Position numbers and translations under genes: made by a program. 64,000 bases of DNA. Source: Cycas panzhihuaensis. Its lineage: Eukaryota; Cycadophyta. Positions 11,947 through 21,859 of the stretch are shown here, one piece after another; the stretch's first letter is position 1, and each line of letters opens with the position of its first letter. Below the pieces are notes generated by a model. That model was not told the origin of the DNA and did no database searches. It was given only the letters and a program-made list of their open reading frames with translations. Location: positions 223,641,741 to 223,705,740 of the forward strand of contig CM041465.1 in NCBI GenBank assembly GCA_023213395.1, given 5' to 3'.

Positions 11947-12682
11947 GAGGGATCACACAGTAGGAGACGGGACCCTGTGGTCCTGGCAGCAGCAGTGAGA
12001 CCTGGCGACATATGTATGATTTTGGCGGAAAGCACGGGCCTGTGGGGATCATATGTAGGCTCACACGATTGTACCCCCCCTGCAAGGATCCCGGCTTCCC
12101 ACATACACGATGTACTATGACATTTTTGATATATACACATGGGGTGATTGGAACCCCACTTTTGACATGAAATGGCGTGTATCATGTGTGATAGAGATAG
12201 CATGTATGATTTACTTTTGTAAATGAATGTTTTTGTATGTTGTAAATGTTTATATGTAAATATGTGAATGTGTAAATGTATATGTTTGGTTATAAAGTTT
12301 TGTAAATATGCAAGTGTTTCCGTCCATGTATGGCCATACGTCTAACAGGAGCACACGCATCCACCGTGAGCAGAGGTGATCGAGAGGCGTGAGGTTAGAA
12401 GATAGGGCGGCATGCACGTCCACAGGGGAGCATAGCAGAATATGCGAAGGAAACGACAAGCACGAAAAGGGGAGTAACGATACTCCATAGCGTCGTCCTA
12501 GGTTGGGAAATGCCCAAATAGGAGGACAAAGGTTCCCAAGAGGCATGGGAACGCGGGTTCCGCGGGAGGAACCGGAAGAAAAACTGAAAACCCATCTTAA
12601 ATTGCCATTCTACCCGGGGTTGGGAAGAATGAAGACAATTTAAAATGGTAGTTTAAGCTCATTTCGAAGCATGGCGAAGAGA
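11947..12682. other. Spacer between integrase and the antisense gene
   Basis: About 735 bases where the sense pol genes and the antisense gene converge tail to tail. It includes an AT-rich TGTAAATG-repeating stretch at 12205-12300 that could serve as 3'-end signals for either transcript. No coding motif seen. Confidence 0.5.
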
Positions 12683-13823
12683 TCACGCGTAGAACTTCTT
12701 GAGGAACTTCCCGTTGACCACTTTTTCAAACTCCAAGCCGTCCAAGGTGGCGATCCTGTAGGCGCCGTTATCGAGGCTCTCGAGAACGACGAAGGGACCT
12801 ACCCACTTGGGCCCGAACTTGGCCAAGCGATCGTAGAGATACTCTAATTTGAGGACGTGGTCCCCAGGACACAAAGGACGGGCACGAAGGTGTTTATCGT
12901 ATGTCCTTTGCAAACGGGCTTTCGAAGCGAGGTTCGCTTGATAAGCCGCTAGGCGCCTCTCATCCAGGGCCTCGAGGTCTAGGAGACGAGCCTGGCGAGT
13001 AGACTCCTCATCGATGAGGCCTCGAAGGAAGACCCGGAGAGAAGGGACCTCCACTTCCAATGGGAGTATCGGTTCAGTCCCGTAGACTAGCGAGAATGGG
13101 GTCATCCCAATAGCCGTCCGGATAGAGGTACGATAAGCCTATAGAGCGGAAGGGAGCTGGATATGCCAGTCTCTTTGAGACTGAGCGACGGTTTTCTTCA
13201 AGATGCCAATGAGCATCTTGTTGAAAGACTCAATGTGTCCGTTGGCTTGGGGGTAATAAGGGGACGACGTCTTGTGTGAGATTTTAAATTTCTCACACAA
13301 TTCGTCCATCTCCTTATTACGTAATCGGAGTTCCATTATCCGTAATTAGGACATCCGGAATTCCAAAACGATAGATAATGTCTTTGGTGAGCGAAGGTGG
13401 CTATCGTCTTGCCAGGGGTAGTGGACAGGGGGATCGCCTATGCCCATTTAGTAAAGTACTCGGTAGCGGTTAGGATGAATTTATGTTGTGTGGATGATGG
13501 TGGTGATATAGCCCCGATGAGGTCTAAACCCCATTGGGAAAAGGGCCACGGAGACACGATAGGATGCAGTGCCTCAGAAGGTATGTGAGAGATGTTGGCG
13601 TGCTCTTGGCAACGCCGACATCTAAGGGCGCAAGCGTGGGCATCCTTGAACAAGGACGGCCAGTAATAGCCCATGCGGAGGATCCTTTGGGCCATAGATT
13701 GGCCCCCAAAGTGACCCCCGCAAATGCCATGATGGCACTCGCGGAGTATTTGGTCCGCTTCATCAGGAGCGACGCAGTCAAGGTGATCCCATCGAAGGAT
13801 CTCTTATACAACACCCCGTCCAC
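12683..13823 (-). pseudogene. Integrase of the 16-kb element, frameshifted
   Basis: Inserts cDNA into the genome. The zinc-binding part is split between 13524-13823 and 13438-13695 (CHHGICGGHFGG in one frame, then RMGYYWPSLFKDA and RCRRCQ). The catalytic core follows: WGLDLIGAISPPSS (first Asp), TDNGTP near 13345 in a neighbouring frame (second Asp), and SPYYPQANGHIESFNKML in 13139-13336 (Glu). The C-terminal domain is 12683-13105, with TPFSLVYGTEPILPLE, then GPKWVGPFVV and NGAYRIATLDG. All three catalytic residues can be found but sit in different frames. No chromodomain is visible, as expected for Tat. Confidence 0.88.
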
Positions 13824-13895
13824 GAGGAGGTGTTACCTAGCAGTGGCGCGGACACGTGACCTGACTTTACTGCTGGCTTTAGGGCGATATTCTTG

Positions 13896-14543
13896 CTAAG
13901 TCAAATATCGCACGATGTCGCCATACCACTCACTATCGGCAAGTGGGGGGGGAGGAACATCTTGGACGGTCATGATGGACTCATCCGGGAAGGAGTCGTC
14001 AACAGGGACGCCGCTCTCATTGGGGATGGCGGTGACGGCTAGCTCCGCCACTACCATTCCCTTCTTCGACTTCCTGTTGACGACTTGCAAGTCGAATTCT
14101 TGAAGCAGGACGGCCCAACGTCGCCCCACCACAACCGAACGGGTAAGCAAGTAATGCAAGGGATCAGATTGAATGATCACCTTGGTCGTATTGCCGAGCA
14201 AGTAGTGCCGAAATTTCTTGGTCGCATGGACCAAGGAGAGGCATTCCTTTTCGGCGGGGGGATAGTTTAATTCAGCGGCAACGAGGGTGCGGCTGATGAA
14301 ATAAATGGCCCTCTCGGTTCCCGAATCGTCCTCCTGTGCGAGCATTGCGCCCAGGGATTCATCGGTTGCCGAGGTGTATAAGATGAAAGGCCTATCGAAG
14401 CGAGGAGGTGCCAGCGTAGGGGCAGATACGAGAGCTTCCTTGAGCCCTACGAAGGCCTTTTGGGTCTTGTCTGACCAGACAAAAGGAGCTCCTTTCTTCA
14501 ATAAGTTCGTGAGAGGTTTGGCGTTTATGGCGAAATCTGCCAA
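13896..14543 (-). pseudogene. Ty3/gypsy RNase H of the 16-kb element
   Basis: Degrades RNA in the RNA-DNA hybrid. The 215-residue frame begins in the RT-RNase H connection (MADFAINAKPLTNLLKKG) and contains FVWSDKTQKAF, FILYTSATDESLGAMLAQ (first acidic residue), PPAEKECLSLVHATKKFRHY (Glu) and VIIQSDPLHYLL (Asp). It ends at WYGDIVRYLT and integrase follows at once in another frame. There is therefore no room for the second RNase H between RNase H and integrase; that domain lies at 8530-8912 instead. Confidence 0.88.
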
Positions 14544-14593
14544 AAACGCCTCAGAATCAAGCCCCTTAGAACGACTTGATTTGTCATTGGGTC

Positions 14594-15290
14594 CTAGTGC
14601 GGCATGTCAAGGATCGCCTTGACTTTTCTGGATCGATTTGGATTCCTTGTTGAGACACGAGGAAACCAAGGAGTTTGCCCGAGGTAACGGCAAACACGCA
14701 TTTCAATGAGTTCGTTAACATGGTACTTGCGGCATCTTGCAAAGATGGCGCCAGAAGTCGAAAGATGATGGGCTTTGGAGCGGGAGAGGCCCATCATGTC
14801 GTCCATGAAGACCTCCAACGTATTGTTGATGAGGTCGTGGAAGATGAAATGCATGGCTCTTTGATAAGTAGCCCCTGCATTTTTAAGACCAAAGGGCATC
14901 GCCTTATAGGCAAAGGTACCCCACGGCGTGGTGAAGGCCGTCTTGTGGCGATCTTCGGGAGAGATTTGGATCGTTATAGGAGAAGCCGCCCATCGTGACA
15001 TAACTTCAATCCTACCGTGCGATCGATTATTTGATCGATGAAAGGAAGGGGAAAGTTGTCTTTAGGACAAGCGTTATTTATGTCGCGAAAATCGACACAA
15101 ATACGAATGGTCCCGTTCTTTTAGCAACGGAACGATATTCGATACCCACTTTGGGTAATCGATGGAGGAAATAAGTCCGCTTCAAGCTTCTCAACCTCCA
15201 TCTTAACGGCGAGAGCTTGGTGAAGGGATCTTGCTCGACGCACGGGCGCGCGTCGGGAAAGGTCGTAAGGTTATGCACGACGATGGAGGG
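14594..15290 (-). pseudogene. Reverse transcriptase of the 16-kb element, frameshifted
   Basis: Copies element RNA into cDNA. 15078-15278 carries the N-terminal fingers in a disturbed frame. 14594-15001 carries the core: ISPEDRHKTAFTTPWGTF, AYKAMPFGLKNAGATYQRAM and VFMDDMMG (about 14790-14810). The catalytic YxDD box is present as FMDD. The TPWGTFxYKxMPFGLKNAGATYQR block is the Tat/Ogre/Athila version. Beyond MDDMM the frame drifts, so the thumb is damaged. It continues into RNase H at 14543. Confidence 0.88.
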
Positions 15291-15300
15291 TCAATGCCCT

Positions 15301-16041
15301 TCATGTCCGAGTATTCCCACGCAAATACGCTGCGAAATTCCGAGCAGAGGGCGATTCCCTCACCTCGTCAGGTGCACTCGCTCCTACCTTGATGACCCTA
15401 TCCCGGCAAGGACTATGTCTGGGTTGCCCCCATGCACATGGCATTCCCTCCTCGAAATGGAGGGGCAAGGTCAATCGAAGGGAGGAACCGGAAGAGGGGA
15501 TTGGGTCGGCTAATGTGGACCCAATCGCTAAGACCTTCTGGTGGCCAAGCTTGTAGTGACTAGGAGGCAAGCTTGGCATGGAACCTGCCAAGTATTCGAG
15601 CAAGGCCTCGTTGTCTTCGAAGTAGTCCACGCCATCGATGGCCTGACTTCGAATGGGCAAGGCAGGAGATGGCGTTGGAGCGATAGGACCGGTATGGCCT
15701 GAAAACTGCCCACCATCCACCGGGGATGACGAAGAAGAGTCACGGAGAGGCCCCTCGTAAAAAGCAAGAGGGGAACTCTCAGCATCATCACCTACGGGAG
15801 GAGACGAGGTGGAAGAGCCCGGGACATGATGATCAACATGCGCAATGTCATGTGACATGTGAAAGTGGCCCGGCTCTACAACAAAAGTGGCCTTAGGAGG
15901 GTTAGAGCTAGGAAAGCGCCCCACACTGGTGCGGAGGAACGAGACTGGGTGAGGACGGTCCTCATCCTCACTATGGGATCCGTCATCATCAAACACGGCG
16001 ACGTACCCATAACTCCCGACACCAATAGGAGCAAAGCGCAT
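15301..16041 (-). pseudogene. Protease-RT linker of the polyprotein
   Basis: A 246-residue open frame between protease and reverse transcriptase, rich in Ser, Pro and acidic residues, with no catalytic motif. Long low-complexity linkers occur here in Tat-lineage polyproteins. Near its C-terminal end (15290-15345), but in a neighbouring frame, the minus strand encodes EFRSVFAWEYSDMKGIDP, which matches the conserved start of the RT region (xFAWxYxDMxGxDP). This shows that the frame is shifted close to its end. Probably structural rather than enzymatic. Confidence 0.6.
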
Positions 16042-16139
16042 CAGGCTAGGGGAAGAAGACGCAGGACTCTCTTCTCGGTAGGAGGAATCAGGAATTCCAA
16101 TAGAGCAAGCTGAGGCATGGTTCGGAGGGCATTTGTTTC

Positions 16140-17217
16140 CCTCCGTATGGCCATGGCTAGCCTGGGCGGGAGGCCTAGCAGGTTTGGCAAGTGATCACTC
16201 GTAGAGGACAACTTTCATTTGTCCATTGTGGACAAACTTGAGTTGCCCCCAACGGGTGGAACACACGGCTCCCATTTGGTCAAGCCATGGTCGACCCGTA
16301 GGCGGTTGTAATCAACATCGACATCGAGGACGGCGATGTCGTGAACGATGGTCTTGTCCTCGAGGGTAAGAGGTATCGAGACGATCCTAAGGAGTCTTCG
16401 TTACTCATAACAACGACTCCATGGAACAGGCTCCAAGGCGGAACGCCAAGCTCTTGCATAACGCGCAGGGCATGGCGCTGACGGAGGAGCCGTTGTCCAC
16501 GGTTCTCTGTAGCGTGCAATCGGGAGTATCTATGGTAATGGTGAAAGGGAAGTTCCATTGGCGTTCCCTTCCACTAGACGTGGGGAGATCTCTTGGATCG
16601 AAAGAGATAATGGGTTCATTGCTTGGGGTTGTACCCAAGGCGTGAACGGATGCGTCATTTGATCTAAGAGCTTCTAGAAGGAGCGCTCGTTGCTCCGGGC
16701 AACTTCTCAAGATGTCTATGATGGACATCCTGTGGCCAGAAGAAGCTCTTCGACACGGAGAAAGGCTTACCCCTCCCGTGGGTTGGGTAAGGGCTCTCCT
16801 AAAGTCAAATCGCCCGGGCGCACGGAATAGTCTTGGGAAGTGCGGAATCTCCGAGGAGTAACATCCGAGGAGGATCAAGGCTGCGAGGTGACGCGGAGGC
16901 ACTGTTGCCTCCTTGGCGGCTGAGACCAAGTTAACGCGTAGAGAGGAGTGGTCTCGAGCATCTGGATCACCTTCTTTCCTTGTTACGGACCGCCAAGGTG
17001 ATGGAGCGCGCGGCCGAGACCGTGAAGGGGAAGGCGACCGCAGACACCCTTCCTCTACCACGCAAAGGCGGGGATCGGGAGACTGTCCGTCCGATCCCGC
17101 TGTTCCTTTGCTGGACATCGCGGCCCCGTTCCCCATGCTTGGGAAACGGGTCTCTATGAATGGGTTGGTCGAGATTAGGCCTCGACGCTCGCTTGGGGGC
17201 GAGTCGCTGTGGGGCAT
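16140..17217 (-). pseudogene. Aspartic protease region of the 16-kb element
   Basis: The retroviral-type aspartic protease would cleave the polyprotein. The frame 16405-17217 ends with FTITIDTPDCTLQR followed by TVDNGSSVSAMPC (about 16480-16520); DNGSSV is the active-site Asp motif in the form typical of Tat/Athila proteases. The C-terminal half continues in other frames between 16140 and 16405, where translation gives pieces fitting the usual YNxLLGRxWI region. At least two frameshifts break it. The homologous region in the old element is where the 7.2-kb element inserted (44515/51694). Confidence 0.75.
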
Positions 17218-17219
17218 CG

Positions 17220-17420
17220 CTACCGGTCGTGCCCGGCAAGTGAATCGTCATGGAAATACTCCCCGTGGATAGAACACCATCTCTTCTCAAGAGAAGGATC
17301 GATCCTCCTTGCTTGAGAAGGTTGGGTGTTGCCCCCTTTGGGGGGCATCGCACGAGAAGCCTGCTGGACAGGTTTATGAGAGGTTGGCGACGAAGGAGGT
17401 TGGAGTTTTAACTCCTTCAT
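17220..17420 (-). pseudogene. Gag zinc-knuckle remnant
   Basis: Short frame between capsid and protease. It contains RWCSIHGEYFHDDSLAGH, which resembles the Cys-x2-His-x4-His-x4-Cys knuckle of Tat-lineage gag proteins that binds RNA, but the last Cys is not in place in this frame. Preceded by a basic, proline- and glutamine-rich stretch. Function follows from family knowledge; this copy looks degraded. Confidence 0.5.
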
Positions 17421-17507
17421 CGTGCGCTCGAATGAGCGAATAGCGGAAGTAAGGGGATCTAGGGTCCTCTCAGTCAGATGAGAGGTGGACCTAGCGGGCT
17501 GCGAAGG

Positions 17508-18982
17508 TTAGGTCTCCTTCGCTGGAGGAGGCGCCTCGCGACATTGCGAGGGCTTGGGGGGTTTCTTGAGTCCTACTTGGATCTCAATGGCCTCCAAAGC
17601 TAAACACCTCGTGATGGCGGAGTCACACGTGGTCGCCCCCATCTTGAGGACTTCCACATGCACTTCGGGGTGAAGTGCATTGACAAAGAGATCTCTCTTC
17701 AACTCCTCAGGCAACGTAGCCTTGGTGGAGTGAAGAAGATCATGGAACCGTCGCACAAAGTCACGGTTCATTTCATCGTGACCTTGTTTAAGCGACAGAA
17801 ATGCCTTCATTCCGCTCTCGAACAGGCGAGCTACGTCAAAATAGTTGACGAACTCGTCCACTAGTTGCTGGAATGAGGAGATTGAATGGGTAGGAAGGCG
17901 GTAAAACCACTTGAGGGCATCGCCCTGCAAGGACCACGGGAATAGCTTCATAAGTATATGGTCGTAAGCCCAATAATCGATGCACGCCATCGAGAAGCTG
18001 CGTACATGCTTGGTTGGGTCTTGCGGAAGTCCCATCAATTTGGGAACTTCAGAGGGTGAGGCGGCAGTTAGTCCTTAGCGCCTCAATAGACAATGGTGTC
18101 GACCTATAGTCCACGAAGGGACGGTCCTTGCTTGGGCTAACCGTCGACAACCCAGAAGGAATGGATGGGGTGGCATACCCATCCCTCCTTGGGAAAAGGC
18201 CCCTTGTTGGAAAGGGGTGCGTAGAAGCTCCGAAAAGCGAGACGCTCCCTTGCGACGCCATGATGGGAGTTGTCGGTGACTAAACGGAGGATGAGGGACC
18301 GGGTTCTGCCCATATGGGCCACCCGTAGGTGGCGCAACCCCATATGGGTGCAACGGGTCCACCCCATAAACAGGGAGATGGCTTCCCTTGCCTTGCTCCC
18401 AAGGTTGAGCAAAGGTAACCGGGGCACGTAAAGAGAAGAACCACCAGTTGGGTTCTGGACATATGTAGGAGTGGGTCCTACATGGCTAGTGGCGGTGGCA
18501 ATAGCAGGACCACGAGGCCTACTAGGGAATGCATGCGTCACGTTCGGGGGTGGCGCGTGCGTTTGGCTAGGGCATGGCATGCTAACCCCGAGTTGAGGGA
18601 AAGACACACCGCGAATGGGCCCTGAGGAAGTAGGACCACGGTGAAGCAGTGCAACACTTGCCTTAGAGCCGGGTAGACACGGCATAGGAAGTGTACGCAC
18701 GGTAGGAGCGCCGATCAGAGATGACGTAGGCATGGATGAAGAAGATGCTACGTTGCAGAGCATTTCTGCGAACCACTTAAGAGGCGGTTGGCGGCGAGCT
18801 GCGCGAAAGCACTCGCTAAGCGCCTCGATCGCGTCGGCGGGAGGGGTATCCTCGTAGCCGTACAAGGTCGAGGGGACTTCGAAAGTAGGGGATCCTTCGG
18901 GACGCCCCTCGTAAGGCTCTCCAGTGGGGTGGTGAGTCTCGTGAGGGTCTGAATCATCCGCTGAGCCAAGGCCGAAAGTCAT
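17508..18982 (-). pseudogene. gag: gag (capsid) of the 16-kb element, frameshifted
   Basis: Gag forms the virus-like particle that packages element RNA. Two frames make it up. 18137-18982 holds a proline-rich N-terminal region of about 280 residues without a known fold. 17508-18038 holds the retrotransposon gag domain, with the hallmark WFYRLPTHSISSFQQL at about residues 45-60, then FESGMKAFLSLKQ and a helical C-terminal part (FVRRFHDLLHSTKATLPEEL). The break between them near 18040-18140 is a frameshift. The domain order and the following knuckle and protease support the call. Confidence 0.85.
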
Positions 18983-19353
18983 CCGTGGAAATGGTCATCT
19001 GGTAGTAATGGAATCATCGCCTCATGGGCGGATTCGACCGGATGAAGGGAACTCCCGAGTTCAAGCCATGGACGATATGCCCAATCGGCGATAACCTTCC
19101 ATGGTCGAATCGGGATTCGACGACGGAGAGGGACGAGATGCTTGGTCTTCCAACGACGGCGGCAAGCCTCGCAGGTGACGCAAGAAACGTCGCATGCAAC
19201 GCCCTTGCGAGCGTCGTTTGAAGAAGCGAGAAGGGAAAGAAGAAAAGTAATGCAAACACGTTGGGGGTTGCCCAACCGAAAACACGGCACGCGAACCTAC
19301 CTAGAAGCAAGAACACCAACAAGAAGAGGAAGCGGATTTAGCTCCCTTCACCG
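18983..19353 (-). other. Leader between PBS and gag
   Basis: About 370 bases of untranslated leader on the element strand. Overlapping open frames exist on both strands but show no recognisable domain. Confidence 0.5.
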
Positions 19354-19373
19354 GGCAACCCAGATGGTCGCCA
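19354..19373 (-). promoter_or_regulatory. Primer-binding site of the 16-kb element
   Basis: Directly adjacent to the inner end of the 5' LTR the minus strand reads TGGCGACCATCTGGG. TGGCGAC-type sites pairing with tRNA 3' ends other than initiator Met are typical of Tat/Ogre elements. The exact tRNA was not determined. Confidence 0.75.
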
Positions 19374-21854
19374 GGAAATGCTCTCCGGGGCAATGACCCA
19401 ACGCCTAGCGGAAGGGCATAACAACAATATGCTAAGCGTGCTAGATAGTGAGGATCATACCGCAGACGTCCGCGCCGAGCGCGGCATGCAGGATCGCAAG
19501 GTGCCCGTTGCTTCCAGTGGCTGCAAGACGAGGCCTTCCTACCCTTCTGATGGCGGAAAGGAAAAAGGAACCTCAAGGCCGCAGCTTCTCAAGGCAATGA
19601 GAAGGCGACGAGGGGGCAACCAACCAAATGCGTAACGGGTCTAGAGCAAGTGCGACTAAGGGGCACAGGTATATGGGTCCTCTACTACTATGTTGCGCAA
19701 TGTAATAAAGTAGTACGAGAAAGCAAATGTAAAATAAACAGTTATTTTTCCTTTTTCTTTTATGTTCCTTTACCTATCAAAGTAAATACAAAGGGACATA
19801 AGAGCATAAAGAAAATACGAAAGATGCGTGGAAAATACCTGGATACGGCGTCCGAGCAGAAACGCAGATTCCCTCCCCACAAGGCCTCCTCCCCTCCGCC
19901 CTCCGCGCATGCAATGTCAATCGAAGACAACGAAGGGGGTTCACTTACCTCCCCGAGAGCATGCAAGGACTAAATAAACTGAAAGAACGGAAAGTAAAGC
20001 TCAAAACAAGAAGGGAAGAATACTGCAGGAGAGCCGACCCAAGAACGGGTTGGTCTCACGCGCCACTCCCTCTTAAGCGACCCTGCGCACAAATAGAAAG
20101 AACGCTCTCCTCTCGGGAGAGAGGCTACGGCACCCGCAAGATATATATGTATATACCGAAATGGAATCAACTAAGCTAGAAAATGTAGTTAAGCATCAAC
20201 ATATAACGAAAATGAAACAAGGCCGCGATAAATATGCGACCGTCAGACACCATAAAACGCACCAAATGGGATTGAGTGTAGCCTCGGGATGGTTAACTCA
20301 CCCACGAGAGGTCTCCACAGGGTATAGGGAAAACAGTGCTAGCATGCAACAAGATGAGTCATGTAGTAACAAATTTCCTACACCAAGAGGGAAACTTAAC
20401 CCAACTCTCCAAGGCTTCCCTAGCTCCATTTCCTAAGAAAGCACGGGTGCTAAAGGGAGAGAGGATAAGGGACGGAACCCTTGGGGAGAAGGATGGCAAT
20501 GGGGGACGAAACCTCGCCTATCTCCCTCAAATCCTCGTGAAAACCCTTTATGCCGGCTAGCTTAGGAAATGGCGAAAGAGGAAGCTAAGAGGAAGAGGAT
20601 GGGTTTCAAGGAAATACAAGAAAATGTGCCTAACCTAGGGCAGCACTCTAGTAAGCCACAACTACTAAGATTACTTGCATCAAACGACCAAGAGAAACTC
20701 AAAGGAAGTGCATGCAAAAGGGAAGAAAGAATTTGCAAGCAAAACAATGAAGAAAACAAGCAAAAAGCACCAACAAGAGACAATAAATACCTTGAATAGA
20801 GAAGAATAAGTGCATGTAGGTGCTTGGCCACTTGGAGGAGCAGCCCAAGCAATGTCTAGGAGGTGGTGTTGAATGTCCTTTGCAAGGGAGTAGAAGAGTA
20901 GAGCTTCATGCAAGTTGAGAGCTTGAAGATGGGTCTTTGAAGTGGTCTTTTGGTGAAGAAACCCTCTTGAAGCTTTGGGTATTTGTGGAGAAGAGTGGTG
21001 CTTGCAATGGAGCTCTGTAGGGGGTAGCAATGGCCCCTGCAACTCACCGGTAATGGCCCACTTCACCTCCGTCCCCACCAGAGAAGAAGTTCTCTTGTTC
21101 ACCGCTTTTGCCTTGTCTTTTTGTGGAGAAGTTGCTCTAGAAAACTTGAAAAATGACGTGAAGAATCAAGCAAATGAGTAAGAAAAAGGCTTTTATGCCT
21201 TGGGCATAGCAAGTGAACGTTGGGGTCCTCGGGCGCCCAATCAGATGGAGCCACGCCAGCCCACGAAAAATGCGGCCACTGCCACGTGGTTTCTCTTTTT
21301 TTTTTAATTTTAACAGCTGCATCAGCAAACTCACAGACTGCCTAGTTTACCGCGATACCAACCCGAAATTCAAAAAAAGAGAAAAATACAACTTGAAAAT
21401 CAGGTTTTTGGTAAGGTCAAAAAGCTAGGCATGAAATACATCAATTAGGAGAAGGTCTAGGCCATGGGCAAGTACTCATAATGGTGCAAAGAGCCCTAAC
21501 TAAGGGTTAAACCGGGCTTAGGAAGGATTTGCAACATAAGTGGCATGTGGTAACGAGAATAAACAAGCTGGCAAAAGCATCCCGAAAGACCATGGAGACA
21601 TCGTGAGTGGTTGTACGCCATACGGGGTGTCGCATTCGCTAATGAATGCCCCCACTGTGAGTTGTCATAGGCTGAGGGGTGCCGTTAGGCACATGCATTA
21701 TGGACAGGCAGCCAAACGAATGCATGTAGGCAGGCATATGTCAATCAAACTATTCTAAATTACCTTAGCAATCATAAGTAAGAAAAGTAAGCACATATAC
21801 CTGAACAAACCTGTGTCGATGTGTCTCGAGTCCATTCCTAATAGCTGGGAAACA
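19374..21854 (-). repeat. 5' LTR of the 16-kb Tat-type element
   Basis: 2481 bases aligned with 5653-8143. On the element strand it is the promoter-bearing copy and ends directly at the PBS. Its inner terminus reads CATTTCC where the other LTR has CGTTTCA, so the canonical CA end has one change. Candidate promoter: TATATAC/TATATAT at about 20139-20158 on the minus strand, with a CTCTCCTCTCGGGAGAGAG inverted repeat about 15-35 bases further downstream (20106-20126). These sites are inferred from composition only. Confidence 0.92.
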
Positions 21855-21859
21855 GTACG
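21855..21859. repeat. Target site duplication, right copy (GTACG)
   Basis: GTACG follows the terminal CA of the right LTR and matches 5648-5652 exactly. Confidence 0.9.

Larger units (their letters stand above)
5653..21854 (-). mobile_element. Complete 16.2-kb Tat-type Ty3/gypsy LTR retrotransposon
   Basis: Boundaries rest on two long terminal repeats (5653-8143 and 19374-21854), a primer-binding site directly inside the right LTR, and an exact 5-bp duplication GTACG on both sides. Order along the element (minus strand): 5' LTR, PBS, gag, zinc-knuckle remnant, protease, linker, reverse transcriptase, RNase H, integrase, an opposite-strand plant-mobile-domain gene, an additional RNase H, 3' LTR. 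The RT block (PWGTFAYKAMPFGLKNAGATY), the protease motif (DNGSSV), the TGGCGAC primer site and the second RNase H place it in the Tat/Ogre/Retand branch by known family traits. It is much richer in GC than its surroundings. The polyprotein is cut into many frames, so the copy is not autonomous as written. There is no clear polypurine tract next to the 3' LTR. Confidence 0.93.

Noticed and set aside
10867-12203. Minus-strand open frames (74-219 codons) opposite the PMD gene
   Set aside because: Shadows of the plus-strand coding sequence. The 219-codon frame has no domain and crosses the candidate intron region.
13397-15513. Plus-strand open frames of 60-121 codons opposite the pol genes
   Set aside because: Antisense shadows of a GC-rich coding region; no domain, and the minus-strand frames carry the conserved motifs.
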